From contig CAIOHJ010000230.1 in NCBI GenBank assembly GCA_903858085.1, positions 1-64,000 of the forward strand: a DNA stretch of 64,000 nt, read 5' to 3'. This stretch comes from an uncultured Chloroflexota bacterium. Its GTDB lineage: Bacteria > Chloroflexota > Anaerolineae > Caldilineales > Caldilineaceae. How positions within the stretch are numbered: position 1 is the stretch's first letter; the number at the start of each line of letters is the position of its first letter. This document shows, piece after piece, positions 16,601 through 23,651 of the stretch. The notes below the pieces were generated by a model. The model was given only the letters and a program-made list of their open reading frames with translations, was not told where the DNA came from and did not search any database. The position numbers and the translations under genes are program-made.

Positions 16601-17494
16601 CAGCTCAAGGGGGGGGCTCTGATCGCCCCAGCCGCTCCCCCAGATCGCATCGGTGAGCTGGCTGCGTTCGTCCCAGGTGCTGGGGGAGACATCGTCGACG
16701 ATCCCCTGCCACTGCATAAAACGCAAGGTTCGGTACGGACGCAGCGCCTGGAGCATGAGCGGGTGAAAGCGGTAGGTCATGTAGACCTGTTCGAAGGGAC
16801 GAAAGTTGCCGGCTGGGCAGCCGGTCGCTTCCTCGGCATACCCGAACGGATCGTCTCCGCAGATCCCGCCCGGCGGGATCAGACGCAGGTTGCGCAGATG
16901 GTTGGCTGGGTTGATATTGGAGATGCGGATTCGCAGCAGGGTGGCCTGGTTGGGGTCAAAGCGCAGCACATCGCGGCCAGGGCTGCGGCTGACTTCGGTG
17001 ATAAAGGGAGAAAAGTCGTATTGGACGGTGGCTTCACCTTCGTAGAGGACAGTCCACTCGCCGCCGGGGAGGTGTTCAGCCACCCCGTTGAAATAGGCCA
17101 GCGCCACATGGGTAAATTGGCGGTTCGGGTTGTTGCCAAAAGAGAGGATCCAGCCATTGGCGTCGAAGACGAGTTGGTCTTGTTCGTGGGTGTTCCAGAT
17201 GTAGTTGCAGGATTCGTCGCACTGGGTCAGCCAGTTTTCGGCCAGTGGGGCCTGATTGATCGTCCAAAGCATTTCGCTTTGGGTCAGCTTGGGCAGGTTG
17301 GTGCCAATGGGTGACCGATCGGTCGCCGTCCCCGTTGTTGTGTGCGGCGAGCTGGCGGGAGAGCTCTCTGTGGCATTGTGCGCGGCCAGCGCCGGCGCAA
17401 CGAGCAGGCTCAGCATGCAGAGTACTCCCACAATCAATCGCCTGATCTGTCGGTCGAGCGTGGAGGCGTCAACAACTTTGCCAATCATCTGCAC
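13652..17494 (-). CDS. Large secreted multidomain glycoside hydrolase-like protein
   Basis: The 1280-residue protein has a signal peptide (cut near residue 37, ALA-AHN). A catalytic-like region follows, with SNEVWN (Glu347) and SYEGGQH (Glu535) placed like the acid/base and nucleophile of clan GH-A enzymes. A Pro-Thr linker of nearly nine octapeptides (about 650-718) leads to two IPT/TIG domains (about 725-885), a CARDB-like domain (about 895-1000) and an Ig-like part. A pre-peptidase C-terminal (PPC) domain (about 1135-1225) and a final AKLYLPVVID tail complete it. The tail resembles the Y-L-P-hydrophobic ending of many secreted Chloroflexota proteins. The substrate is probably a polysaccharide. 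The start is uncertain by a few residues. Confidence 0.7.
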   Translation of the reverse strand: MQMIGKVVDASTLDRQIRRLIVGVLCMLSLLVAPALAAHNATESSPASSPHTTTGTATDRSPIGTNLPKLTQSEMLWTINQAPLAENWLTQCDESCNYIWNTHEQDQLVFDANGWILSFGNNPNRQFTHVALAYFNGVAEHLPGGEWTVLYEGEATVQYDFSPFITEVSRSPGRDVLRFDPNQATLLRIRISNINPANHLRNLRLIPPGGICGDDPFGYAEEATGCPAGNFRPFEQVYMTYRFHPLMLQALRPYRTLRFMQWQGIVDDVSPSTWDERSQLTDAIWGSGWGDQSPPLELMFELSNLLQADPWVNLFYWADDTYVRNFAELAHELLDPTLTLYLEYSNEVWNGAYPYSLYGNQIEAWAEARWPDAVDEYGNLVSGYTKRMNWVGMRSAQICALWKAAWGTDAERIRCVMPGGPWEFPASEALACPLYAAENGGNHCAGQMYAVASAPYFGGYINDNRNTDGGYHEQLLAWTQEPDGGLNSLFHELRTGELLLADDFADAGAIAAAADVIRQNKAVADRFGLQLISYEGGQHLTPLSSLGTSCNDWNNSSDCPPFRAVQNLLIAANRDPRMGELYTEYLNEWRRLGGSLFVHYTAVSLPSGQFGSWGAKESILQPDSQAYKQQALFRFIEENPCWWPGCEHIPAPTSTATPAPTSTATPAPTSTATPAPTSTATPAPTSTATPVPTSTATPVPTSTATPVPTSTATPVPTSTAGIPADSLQLFAISPNEGNNGTSTNIVVTGNGFQETPLLQLGIFALTDVRRINSQQLAAVVPSGLARGTYDLTVTLPAGTAVVLERAFTVTGNGVALHHVQPAQGLAGVETTLHLYGANFAEGASVQIAATPLPAVQISDTYLRVTVPDTLPVGAQSVTVVNPGGDTATALGAFTVLDRETADDLYATNSQLWTAPGSPRAAGTHKVYLTVTRLAGQNPLSGVNVQFWAGSSDAESRGEKIGSSSIALLAPNTSMNTLPVDWTPATPGTYTLYAAIDPDNLIQEPKGNNVVSRTLTVLPPTADLSPPHIDRFALDAGAESTPNQRIRLDLNASDPSPGSGLHTVLYQEFEFNQAANQWVPGYNSGWLDYGTSHTGYSWDLLPSPGIKYLHAWVADRSGNIANFPYQATINYVPPTDRIGRHLARTYRYTVKAGTAMAVTVVPIHGDPDLYIWPPNSNASPYVSNLAGAAVDALTFTAESNGEYQIEVYGYSAAEYQLTIEVSSNSGRSGMQKSDTANPAKELLETPVLSRNSAPFEQQALPTVPLPAEIPMAKLYLPVVID
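15336..15547 (-). repeat. 24-bp tandem repeat coding the glycosidase linker
   Basis: Eight full and one partial copies of a 24-bp unit (consensus GCTGTGCTCGTGGGAACCGG plus CGTG on the plus strand) encode A/V-P-T-S-T-A-T-P octapeptides. Copies differ at a few third positions and in Ala versus Val, and fall into two sub-blocks. It is an in-frame minisatellite, so linker length can change without a frameshift. Confidence 0.95.
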
Positions 17495-17685
17495 GGCAAT
17501 CTGAGCCGAAAGCCCGAACTGGGAGCGGAGAGCCTGACAACAGAGGCGATGCAGGTCAAAGGTCTATCTCCCCCGGCTCCGGCCACTGACAAACTGGCCA
17601 GCTGCGCTCGTCTGTTCATCCTGCGGTGCAGCGTGTCAGCCTGGCGGGCAGGAGTTTGACCTGTGCAATCTCTTCCATGGCGCCT

Positions 17686-17714
17686 AGTATGGCACAGGTG
17701 CGCAAAAATTTCAA
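17686..17714 (-). promoter_or_regulatory. Promoter for the secreted glycosidase
   Basis: On the minus strand TTGAAA (17709-17714) and CATACT (17686-17691) are separated by exactly 17 bp. The start codon lies about 190 bp downstream, giving a long leader. The 391-bp divergent gap 17495-17885 holds this promoter and the one at 17779 on the other strand. Confidence 0.55.
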
Positions 17715-17778
17715 GCAAGGTGACAATGTCTGGGGGGAGATTCAAAAGTTCTGATAATTTTTTTCAATAGCAGACTGA

Positions 17779-17807
17779 TTGCGTGGCCGGCCAGGACGTG
17801 GTACAAC
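17779..17807 (+). promoter_or_regulatory. Promoter for the P-loop/Csx3 gene
   Basis: TTGCGT and TACAAC are spaced by 17 bp, about 70 bp upstream of the start codon at 17886, which itself has GAGG six bases upstream. The spacer contains GGCCGGCC. The promoter is divergent from the glycosidase promoter 65 bp away. Confidence 0.5.
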
Positions 17808-17885
17808 AGAGAGGCGCAGGAACAACCCGGTTGCCTGTCTCTGTCCTGCCTGCTCCACAGTTCGTTCATCTCCCGTGAGGTCCAC

Positions 17886-19037
17886 ATGCGTCACGAATTT
17901 TCAGCTGTTTTGGTCGGTGGTCCCCCGCACAGTGGGAAATCTGTCCTCACCTACAGCCTGACCCAGGCGTTGCGCCAGCGGCAGGTGAGCCATTATGTCC
18001 TGCGTGCCTGCCCGGACGGTGAAGGGGATTGGAGCATGGAATCGCCTCCCGACACGGTCCGTCTGCTGCGCGACAAAGGGCTGTTTACCGATCAGTGGGT
18101 CGACCAGATCTGCCGAGACGTGCAGCAGCGGCATCTACCGCTGCTGGTGGATGTCGGCGGGCGTCCGACAGCCAACCAGCAGCGAATTTTGGGATGCTGC
18201 ACCCATGCCGTGTTGTTGGCTCCTGACCCCGCTGGGCTGCAGGAGTGGCGGGACATGATGAAAGAGCAGGGGGTGGCTGTCGTTGCAGAGCTGATTTCAA
18301 CCCTGGAGGGGACAGAGGCGATTGAGGGCCAAGGGGCGCTGTTGCGCGGCCGGATTGCCGGGCTGCATCGTTTTTGCACAGTTCAGGGGGAGCTTTTCGA
18401 CGCGCTGGTAGAACGTCTGGTTTCTCTGTTACAAACCGATCAGGCCAAACTGAGCGAGGCGCATCTGCGCATGGCGCCCACCGAACTGGCTGTCGATCTG
18501 GAGCGGTTGGGGCGCACGCTCAAGCTGCTCGATGCCGGGTCGCACCCCTGGCACCCTGCCGCCCTGCCTGCTTTGCTGGAATACCTGCCCGCCCACGAAC
18601 CGCTGGCGGTCTACGGGCGTGGGCCTGGCTGGCTCTATGCGGCTCTCTCCGCCTACACCTTGCCAGCACCTTTCTGGCAGTTTGACCCCCGTCTGGGCTG
18701 GGTGGCACCGGTCCCGCTGCACCGGTTGAAGACGGGCAGCTCCCCGATCGTCTGGCGTGTGGCAGAGGGATCTGTTCCGATCCTGGAGGCTGTCCTGAAC
18801 AGTGCGTATGTGGATTATACCGAGCTGGAAGGGACGGGCGTGCCTGATATCGATGTCAGCAGGGGGCTGGTGTTCAGAGGCAAGTTGCCCCATTGGGTGC
18901 TGACCGGGCTGGTACGCACCTATGCAGATGCGCCGTGGATTGCAGCCTATCAACCGCAAAAGGAGAATGGCTTTGTGGTCGCGGCGCAGGGGGGGGGCCA
19001 TCGAGTCGGGGACATTCTCGACCTCAAAGGGGTCTGA
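17886..19037 (+). CDS. P-loop NTPase fused to tandem Csx3-like domains (putative ring nuclease)
   Basis: The 383-residue protein starts with a P-loop domain (Walker A GGPPHSGKS, residues 11-19; LLVDVGG near 86-92 as a Walker B-like strand). Two related segments follow: LAVYGRGPGWLYAALSAYTL (240-259) continuing to FDPRLGWV, and LVFRGKLPHWVLTGLVRTYA (328-347) continuing to a final VGDIL. The second matches the Csx3 family, known as Crn3 ring nucleases that degrade cyclic tetra-adenylate in type III CRISPR immunity; fusions of Csx3 to an ATPase domain are known. Here the usual S-H motif before the V-G-D end reads A-Q-G-G-G-H-R, so activity is uncertain. There is no cas gene nearby. It is convergent with the enolase-family gene, overlapping 14 bp. 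Confidence 0.7.
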   Translation: MRHEFSAVLVGGPPHSGKSVLTYSLTQALRQRQVSHYVLRACPDGEGDWSMESPPDTVRLLRDKGLFTDQWVDQICRDVQQRHLPLLVDVGGRPTANQQRILGCCTHAVLLAPDPAGLQEWRDMMKEQGVAVVAELISTLEGTEAIEGQGALLRGRIAGLHRFCTVQGELFDALVERLVSLLQTDQAKLSEAHLRMAPTELAVDLERLGRTLKLLDAGSHPWHPAALPALLEYLPAHEPLAVYGRGPGWLYAALSAYTLPAPFWQFDPRLGWVAPVPLHRLKTGSSPIVWRVAEGSVPILEAVLNSAYVDYTELEGTGVPDIDVSRGLVFRGKLPHWVLTGLVRTYADAPWIAAYQPQKENGFVVAAQGGGHRVGDILDLKGV

Positions 19038-20214
19038 GACGATCGGTGGGCGTGCGATAGAGCAGCTGGCCGCCAACTCGAATCTCGACATCCACCAAAA
19101 AAGGCTGCAGAGCCGCATGGTTCACCCGCATGCCCAGCCCGGGGGCTGCGGGCGCGTGGACCATGCCGTCTGGGTCAAGCCCGATCGAGTTTTCGGTGAC
19201 AGCGACGGCCAGCGGCTGGAGTTCAACCGGGTACTCACACAGAAGATCCTGTTCCAGACCGGCGTAGGGCTGCAAGGAAGCGCTGAGCGCAAGGTGGGAG
19301 GTAAAGGTGTGGTTGACATACGTGACACCGCGCGCCTGCGCGTAGGCAGCCACCTGCCTGGCCACACTGATTCCGCCGATCCGCCCGGCGTCGATCTGCA
19401 CGTAGCCGATGTCGGCATAGTCGATCAGATGTTGGGCCATGTAGAAGGAGTGGGTGCCTTCCCCGGCTGCCAGCTTGAGAGGGCCGCTCCGCTGGGCCAG
19501 CGCGCGGTAGGCCGTGAGCGCGCCAGAATCAAAGGGCTCTTCCAGCCAGGTGGCGCGGCAGGCGTGCAGTGCTGGCAGGCGCGGCGCTGCTTTTTCGACA
19601 TCGTCGTGCCAGACCGTGCCTGTGTCGATCAACAAGATTCCGTCCGGCCCCAGCCCCTCTCGCGCCGCTACAAAATGGTCGGCATCCTCGGCAACAGTGC
19701 CCAGCCCGATGGGGCCCCAGCCGAATTTGGCTGCCCGGTACCCAGCCCGCCGTGCTGCCTGCCCTTTGGCCAATGTGGCCTGTGGGCTCTCCCCAAAGAG
19801 CATCGACGCATAGGGCAGTTTGGGGAAGGGGTGTGGGTAGCCCAGCAATTTCCAGACCGGTTCGTTCAGCCGCTTGCCCAACAGATCCCAAAGTGCAATG
19901 TCGATGCCGGAGAGCATATGAGCGCTTTGCAGCAGATCCAGGCTGTTGGCACGGACCAGATTGCCGATGCGACAGATATCGTCGATGTCCTGAAGCGTTT
20001 GTCCGAGCACAGAGGCGGCGATCGGTTTGCAGGCACTGTGCGACATTGGCGTGACAAAACTGGCGATCGACGGCAGCGGCGACGCCTCACACTCTCCCCA
20101 CCCCTCCTCCCCCCCAGCCTGAACGCGCACCAGCAGCGCATCCTGGCTGCCGTCCCCGATATCCAGCACCTCGGGCATGGCCAAATAGAAAAGATCCACC
20201 GCTTCGATCTTCAT
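19024..20214 (-). CDS. Mandelate racemase/muconate lactonizing-type enolase superfamily enzyme
   Basis: The 396-residue protein has the enolase-superfamily metal ligands in order: Asp in LLIDTGTVW, Glu in WLEEPFDS, Glu in AAGEGTHS. The lysine base is in AAKFGWGP, and the Asp-His dyad in VQIDAGRIGGI and YVNHTFTSH. That layout belongs to the mandelate racemase subgroup, whose members are mostly acid-sugar dehydratases. The exact sugar acid cannot be told. GGAGGA five bases upstream fixes the ATG at 20214. Its 3' end overlaps the convergent Csx3-type gene by 14 bp. It is divergent from an aldo/keto reductase, which may share a sugar-related role. Confidence 0.85.
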   Translation of the reverse strand: MKIEAVDLFYLAMPEVLDIGDGSQDALLVRVQAGGEEGWGECEASPLPSIASFVTPMSHSACKPIAASVLGQTLQDIDDICRIGNLVRANSLDLLQSAHMLSGIDIALWDLLGKRLNEPVWKLLGYPHPFPKLPYASMLFGESPQATLAKGQAARRAGYRAAKFGWGPIGLGTVAEDADHFVAAREGLGPDGILLIDTGTVWHDDVEKAAPRLPALHACRATWLEEPFDSGALTAYRALAQRSGPLKLAAGEGTHSFYMAQHLIDYADIGYVQIDAGRIGGISVARQVAAYAQARGVTYVNHTFTSHLALSASLQPYAGLEQDLLCEYPVELQPLAVAVTENSIGLDPDGMVHAPAAPGLGMRVNHAALQPFLVDVEIRVGGQLLYRTPTDRLRPL

Positions 20215-20359
20215 CGACTCCTCCAGTAACTGACCCCTGCCTTCCGGCGTGGGGATGTCGATACAGGGCATTCGTGCACAACGACCTCACAGCCGCAATG
20301 GTATCACAGACCCAGAATTTTCTTCGCAGACGATGCTGTCGGGCACAGCGAAACCGGTT

Positions 20360-20388
20360 TTGAAAGCAGGGTAAAGAGCAGGTATACT
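20360..20388 (+). promoter_or_regulatory. Promoter for the aldo/keto reductase
   Basis: TTGAAA and TATACT are separated by 17 bp, a strong sigma-70-type match, about 105 bp upstream of the ATG. The remaining divergent gap (20215-20492) shows no further clear element for the minus-strand gene. Confidence 0.65.
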
Positions 20389-20492
20389 GTGGTTGTAGGG
20401 AGTGCAGATCGTAAAAATCCACAGCCTGTCCAGAAAGTGCTTGTTTTGCAGCCCACTGTGCCTTGCGGCCATGCAGAGGAGAGAAAATCAAG

Positions 20493-21365
20493 ATGAAAGT
20501 TGCCAGACCAATTGAAAAGCGTCCCTTTGGACGGACCGGACACATGAGCACCGTCACGCTGTTTGGTGCAGCGGCTTTTGGCACGGTCTCGCAGGCCGAT
20601 GCTGACCGCACGCTCGATCTGCTGTTGGCATATGGGGTCAACCACATCGATACCGCTGCTTCCTACGGCGAGTCTGAACTGCGGATTGGGCCCTGGATGG
20701 CGCGCCATCGCAAGGAGTTTTTTCTGGCGACCAAGACGGGCCAGCGCAGCTACGCTGCAGCGCGCGAAGAGATCCACCGCTCTCTCGACCGTCTGCGGGT
20801 CGATTCGTTTGACCTGATCCAGCTGCACGCCCTGGTGCATCCGGACGAATGGGAGAGTGCGATGGGCCCGGGGGGGGCGCTGGAGGCCTGTGTGGAAGCG
20901 CGCGAGCAGGGATTGGTGCGTTTCATCGGTGTGACCGGCCACGGCCGCACGATCGCAGCCATGCACCGGCGCAGCCTGGCCCGTTTCGATTTTGACTCGG
21001 TGTTGTTGCCCTATTCGTACACGTTGATGCAGGATGAAGTCTACGAGCACGATTTTGAGCAACTCTACAAGAGCTGCCAGGAGCGCAACGTGGCGCTGCA
21101 GACAATCAAGTCGATCACGCGCGGCCCGTGGGCGACCACCGCCCGCACGAGCGCCACCTGGTATCAGCCCCTGGAAGAGCAGGCGGACATCGATCTGGCC
21201 GTCCACTGGGTGATCGGGCGACCGGGTCTCTTCCTGAACACCGTCGGCGACATCCAACTGCTGCCCAAGGTGCTGGATGCTGCCAGCCGTTTTGAAGCTC
21301 GTCCGTCCGACGCTGCGCTGCATCAGCTGATGCAGGCTCAGCAGATGACACCGTTGTTTGTCTAG
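20493..21365 (+). CDS. Aldo/keto reductase family protein
   Basis: The 290-residue protein opens [20 protein letters not shown] and contains the family blocks [24 protein letters not shown], and [10 protein letters not shown]. Likely catalytic residues are Asp and Tyr of the first block, Lys of ATKTG and His of QLHAL. It should reduce aldehydes or ketones with NAD(P)H, and resembles the YghZ/YdjG-like AKR branch. The ATG at 20493 has GAGGAG ten bases upstream; a TTG start ten codons earlier is less likely. A 15-bp stem-loop follows the gene. Confidence 0.85.
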   Translation: MKVARPIEKRPFGRTGHMSTVTLFGAAAFGTVSQADADRTLDLLLAYGVNHIDTAASYGESELRIGPWMARHRKEFFLATKTGQRSYAAAREEIHRSLDRLRVDSFDLIQLHALVHPDEWESAMGPGGALEACVEAREQGLVRFIGVTGHGRTIAAMHRRSLARFDFDSVLLPYSYTLMQDEVYEHDFEQLYKSCQERNVALQTIKSITRGPWATTARTSATWYQPLEEQADIDLAVHWVIGRPGLFLNTVGDIQLLPKVLDAASRFEARPSDAALHQLMQAQQMTPLFV

Positions 21366-21376
21366 CCCTGGAGAAC

Positions 21377-21415
21377 GGGCAGCTGCGTGGGAATGCAAGG
21401 CCCACGCAGCTGCCC
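21377..21415. terminator. Stem-loop between convergent genes
   Basis: GGGCAGCTGCGTGGG (21377-21391) and CCCACGCAGCTGCCC (21401-21415) form a perfect 15-bp stem with a 9-base loop. It sits between the aldo/keto reductase and the universal stress protein gene, which converge here. No T-run follows on either strand, so it is a strong structure but not a canonical rho-independent terminator. Confidence 0.6.
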
Positions 21416-21422
21416 GCCCGCC

Positions 21423-21938
21423 TCACGCATCGGTTGGGTGGACTGTGAACAGCGGGATCCCGCTGTGTGCCGAGAGTGCCTGGGCGATGCTGCCGTGCAC
21501 CAGTTTCTGCAGGCCAGTGCGGCAGTGGGTGGCCATCGCGATTGCGTCGACGCTGTCGTGAAGGGCGTAACGCACAATCTCGTCGGCGCATTCTCCAAGA
21601 CGCACCTCGACAGTCACCGTGTAGCCAGCTTCTTTGAGCTGGCGCAGGTCGCTCATCAGCGCGCTGCGCAACAGAGACTCGCTGCTCTCCCACTCCTGGC
21701 TGGCGTAGATGGGGTGGCGAGCCAATGTGGCCTCCTGGGTGGAGGCATAGGTGGTCACCATCACATCCAGACTGACCGGACGGGGCACTCCTGCGACCGT
21801 CCCGGCTACAGGTCGCTCGCCGACACGCAACAGCACAAGCTCTGCCTGTTCTGGCGGGAAGAATTTGAGCAAATACGGATAGATCTGGCGGCAGAATGCG
21901 GACCCATCATGGGGTACCAAAATTCGTAGTTTTTTCAT
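21423..21938 (-). CDS. Universal stress protein (UspA family)
   Basis: The 171-residue protein starts MKKLRILVPHDGS, the usual first strand and Asp of the Usp fold, and ends with SIAQALSAHSGIPLFTV, close to the family's G-x9-G-S-x-x-x-x-(hydrophobic) nucleotide-binding end. HGSIAQ would contact ATP phosphates, so ATP binding is plausible, though the first Gly-rich block reads CRTGLQKLVHGS rather than the ideal form. AAAGGAG precedes the ATG at 21938. The transcript appears to start near 22120, so the leader of about 180 nt contains a 13-bp tandem repeat. Confidence 0.8.
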   Translation of the reverse strand: MKKLRILVPHDGSAFCRQIYPYLLKFFPPEQAELVLLRVGERPVAGTVAGVPRPVSLDVMVTTYASTQEATLARHPIYASQEWESSESLLRSALMSDLRQLKEAGYTVTVEVRLGECADEIVRYALHDSVDAIAMATHCRTGLQKLVHGSIAQALSAHSGIPLFTVHPTDA

Positions 21939-21963
21939 GGCAAATCTCCTTTGACCAGCCACC

Positions 21964-22050
21964 CAGCCCCGACCGACAGCCCCGACCGACAGCCCCGACC
22001 GACAGCCCCGACCGACAGCCCCGACCGACAGCCCCGACCGACAGCCCCGA
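21964..22050. repeat. 13-bp tandem repeat in the stress-protein leader
   Basis: Six full and one partial perfect copies of CAGCCCCGACCGA lie just upstream of the universal stress protein start codon, between its promoter and its ribosome binding site. On the transcript they read as repeats of TCGGTCGGGGCTG. There are no spacers, so this is not a CRISPR array. Confidence 0.95.
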
Positions 22051-22126
22051 GAACAGGCTGCACGCTGAGCAGTGCCTGGGCCACCAATCCAGAGAACACC
22101 AGCCTCCGTGAGGCCATCTCTTCTTT

Positions 22127-22135
22127 AGTATAGCA
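22127..22135 (-). promoter_or_regulatory. Extended -10 promoter for the stress protein gene
   Basis: On the minus strand TGCTATACT gives a TATACT -10 with a TG extension. No good -35 is seen. It lies upstream of the 13-bp repeats and 35 bp beyond the stop codon of the cold-shock-type gene. Confidence 0.5.
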
Positions 22136-22173
22136 CAGTTGGGCCGACAGGGCACCCCCCCCTGCCGGGGGGA

Positions 22174-22542
22174 TTACGGCCCGTCGGGGGAAGGGGGCGC
22201 CGAGAGCAGCACGGCCTCGACGGCCTGGGGGCCTTTGCGGGTGACTGCAACGGCAAATTCGACCAGATCGCCGACAGCAGGCACCCGGCGCCCTTGGAGT
22301 TCGCTGCGGTGCAGATAGATCTCTGGCTCGCCGGCGCGCACGATGAAGCCATACTGTTTGCGGCGGTCAAACCATTTGATCTGCCCACGTTCGCGGCCGG
22401 GCGGGGGCAGCAGCTGACGACAGCCCGGGCAGATCCGGGGCTGGGTGGCCCCAGGCAGGCGTTGCTCCTCCTGTGCCCACAAAAATGAGATCCCGCAGCG
22501 CGCACAGTAGAGAATCTCATCTGCATGGGTCGGCTTGGCCAT
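22174..22542 (-). CDS. Zinc-ribbon protein with a cold-shock domain
   Basis: The 122-residue product has an N-terminal zinc ribbon with C-A-R-C (about residues 13-16) and C-P-G-C (about 38-41). A cold-shock domain follows from about residue 52: GQIKWFDRRKQYGFIVRAG then IYLHRSELQG. These match RNP1/RNP2-type RNA-binding strands, although RNP1 reads K-Q-Y-G-F-I rather than K-G-F-G-F-I. It probably binds RNA or single-stranded DNA. The ATG at 22542 is preceded by GGAG. A GC hairpin (CCCCCC-GGCA-GGGGGG) lies after the stop. Confidence 0.8.
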   Translation of the reverse strand: MAKPTHADEILYCARCGISFLWAQEEQRLPGATQPRICPGCRQLLPPPGRERGQIKWFDRRKQYGFIVRAGEPEIYLHRSELQGRRVPAVGDLVEFAVAVTRKGPQAVEAVLLSAPPSPDGP

Positions 22543-22600
22543 CGAATTGTTCTCCAGATTTGACAATTTTGCTATGCCTTGTTACTCTACAGTATAACAT

Positions 22601-22671
22601 GGCGACGTAGCCAAGCGGTAAGGCAGGGGTCTGCAAAACCCCCATCGCCGGTTCAAATCCGGCCGTCGCCT
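22601..22671 (+). tRNA. tRNA-Cys (anticodon GCA)
   Basis: The acceptor stem GGCGACG pairs with CGTCGCC (22664-22670). The anticodon arm is GGGGT-CTGCAAA-ACCCC with the GCA anticodon at 22633-22635, and the T arm GCCGG-TTCAAAT-CCGGC is perfect. The CCA end is not encoded. An upstream TATAAC box (about 22593) could serve as -10. Confidence 0.97.
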
Positions 22672-22738
22672 CTGTGACTGTATCTCTTGCAAACAAAAAA
22701 TGCCGCAGACAAGCGCTAAACTTTTTCTGCAACTGTGC

Positions 22739-22768
22739 AGACCGTCTTTGTAGGCGGTCTCTTTTGTT
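22739..22768 (+). terminator. Probable terminator after tRNA-Cys
   Basis: AGACCG and CGGTCT form a 6-bp stem around a 10-base loop, followed by CTTTTGTTGT. It lies about 70 bp after the tRNA and before the thioesterase gene. Confidence 0.5.
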
Positions 22769-22847
22769 GTCCGATCGTTTTGGAGAGCGTGTGAAGTGAG
22801 GGGTGTCTGCCCACTGGATGGGGGGCCCCCTGCAGAATGGAACCAAG

Positions 22848-23627
22848 ATGAATGCAACGACGACCCGTGTCAACGATTGGCTCCGCTGCTACCGGCGCCA
22901 GCCCGATGTTCAGTTCCGTCTTTTCTGTTTTCCCTATGCAGGAGGCGGCTCTACGGTCTACCGGCTGTGGTGGCAGCAGCTGCCAGCAGTGGTGGAGGTG
23001 CAGGCGGTGCAACTGCCCGGTCGCGAAGATCGTTTCAAAGAAACAGCGCTCACCAGCATGGGGCAGCTGCTCGACGCGCTGGTGCCGGCGTTGCTCCCCT
23101 TTCTGGACCGCCCGTACGCTTTTTTTGGCCACAGCATGGGCTCTGCCATCGTGTATGCGCTGAGCTGCCGGCTGCGCGAGCTGGGCCTGCCGCTTCCGCT
23201 CCAGCTGTTGGTTTCTGGCCGTTCGGCGCCCCACTGGCCCAGGACGGTCAGCGACCTGCATGCCCTGCCCGATCTGCAGTTTCTGGACCAGCTGCAGGTC
23301 CGCTACGGCGGAATTCCCCCCGAGGTCTGGCAGGACAAAGAGCTGCGTGCGCTCGTGCTGCCGATGATGCGGGCCGACATGACGTTGCTGGAGACCTATC
23401 GCCAGCTGCCGACGCCTCCGCTCCCCTGCCCGATCGTCTGTTTTGGAGGGCGCCACGACCCGCATCTGAGTTTGGAGGGGATGGCCGCCTGGCAGCAGCT
23501 GACGTCCGGCTCTTTCCGCACACAGATCTTCGACGGCGACCATTTCTATCTGAAACAGCAGCCCCAGCTGCTGCTGAACGCCATCCAGCAGCAGCTGGCC
23601 ACTTTGGTGGGCTTCCCTGGTCGCTGA
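22848..23627 (+). CDS. Type II thioesterase (GrsT/RifR-like alpha/beta hydrolase)
   Basis: The 259-residue protein has the type II thioesterase pattern: LFCFPYAGGGSTVYRLW (oxyanion region), the nucleophile in FFGHSMGSAIVY, Asp in FGGRHDPHLS and His in FDGDHFYLK. The block VQLPGREDRF is also characteristic. Such enzymes remove misprimed acyl groups from carrier proteins of NRPS or PKS assembly lines or release medium-chain acids. No assembly-line gene is in the window, so it is an orphan here. The ATG at 22848 fits the family start, but its ribosome binding site is weak; an in-frame start 15 codons upstream is possible. Confidence 0.88.
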   Translation: MNATTTRVNDWLRCYRRQPDVQFRLFCFPYAGGGSTVYRLWWQQLPAVVEVQAVQLPGREDRFKETALTSMGQLLDALVPALLPFLDRPYAFFGHSMGSAIVYALSCRLRELGLPLPLQLLVSGRSAPHWPRTVSDLHALPDLQFLDQLQVRYGGIPPEVWQDKELRALVLPMMRADMTLLETYRQLPTPPLPCPIVCFGGRHDPHLSLEGMAAWQQLTSGSFRTQIFDGDHFYLKQQPQLLLNAIQQQLATLVGFPGR

Positions 23628-23651
23628 GCTGCGGTTGCAGGTGAAAAAGGG

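Noticed and set aside
21964..22050. Possible CRISPR array
   Set aside because: The 13-bp units follow one another without spacers, so it is a simple tandem repeat.
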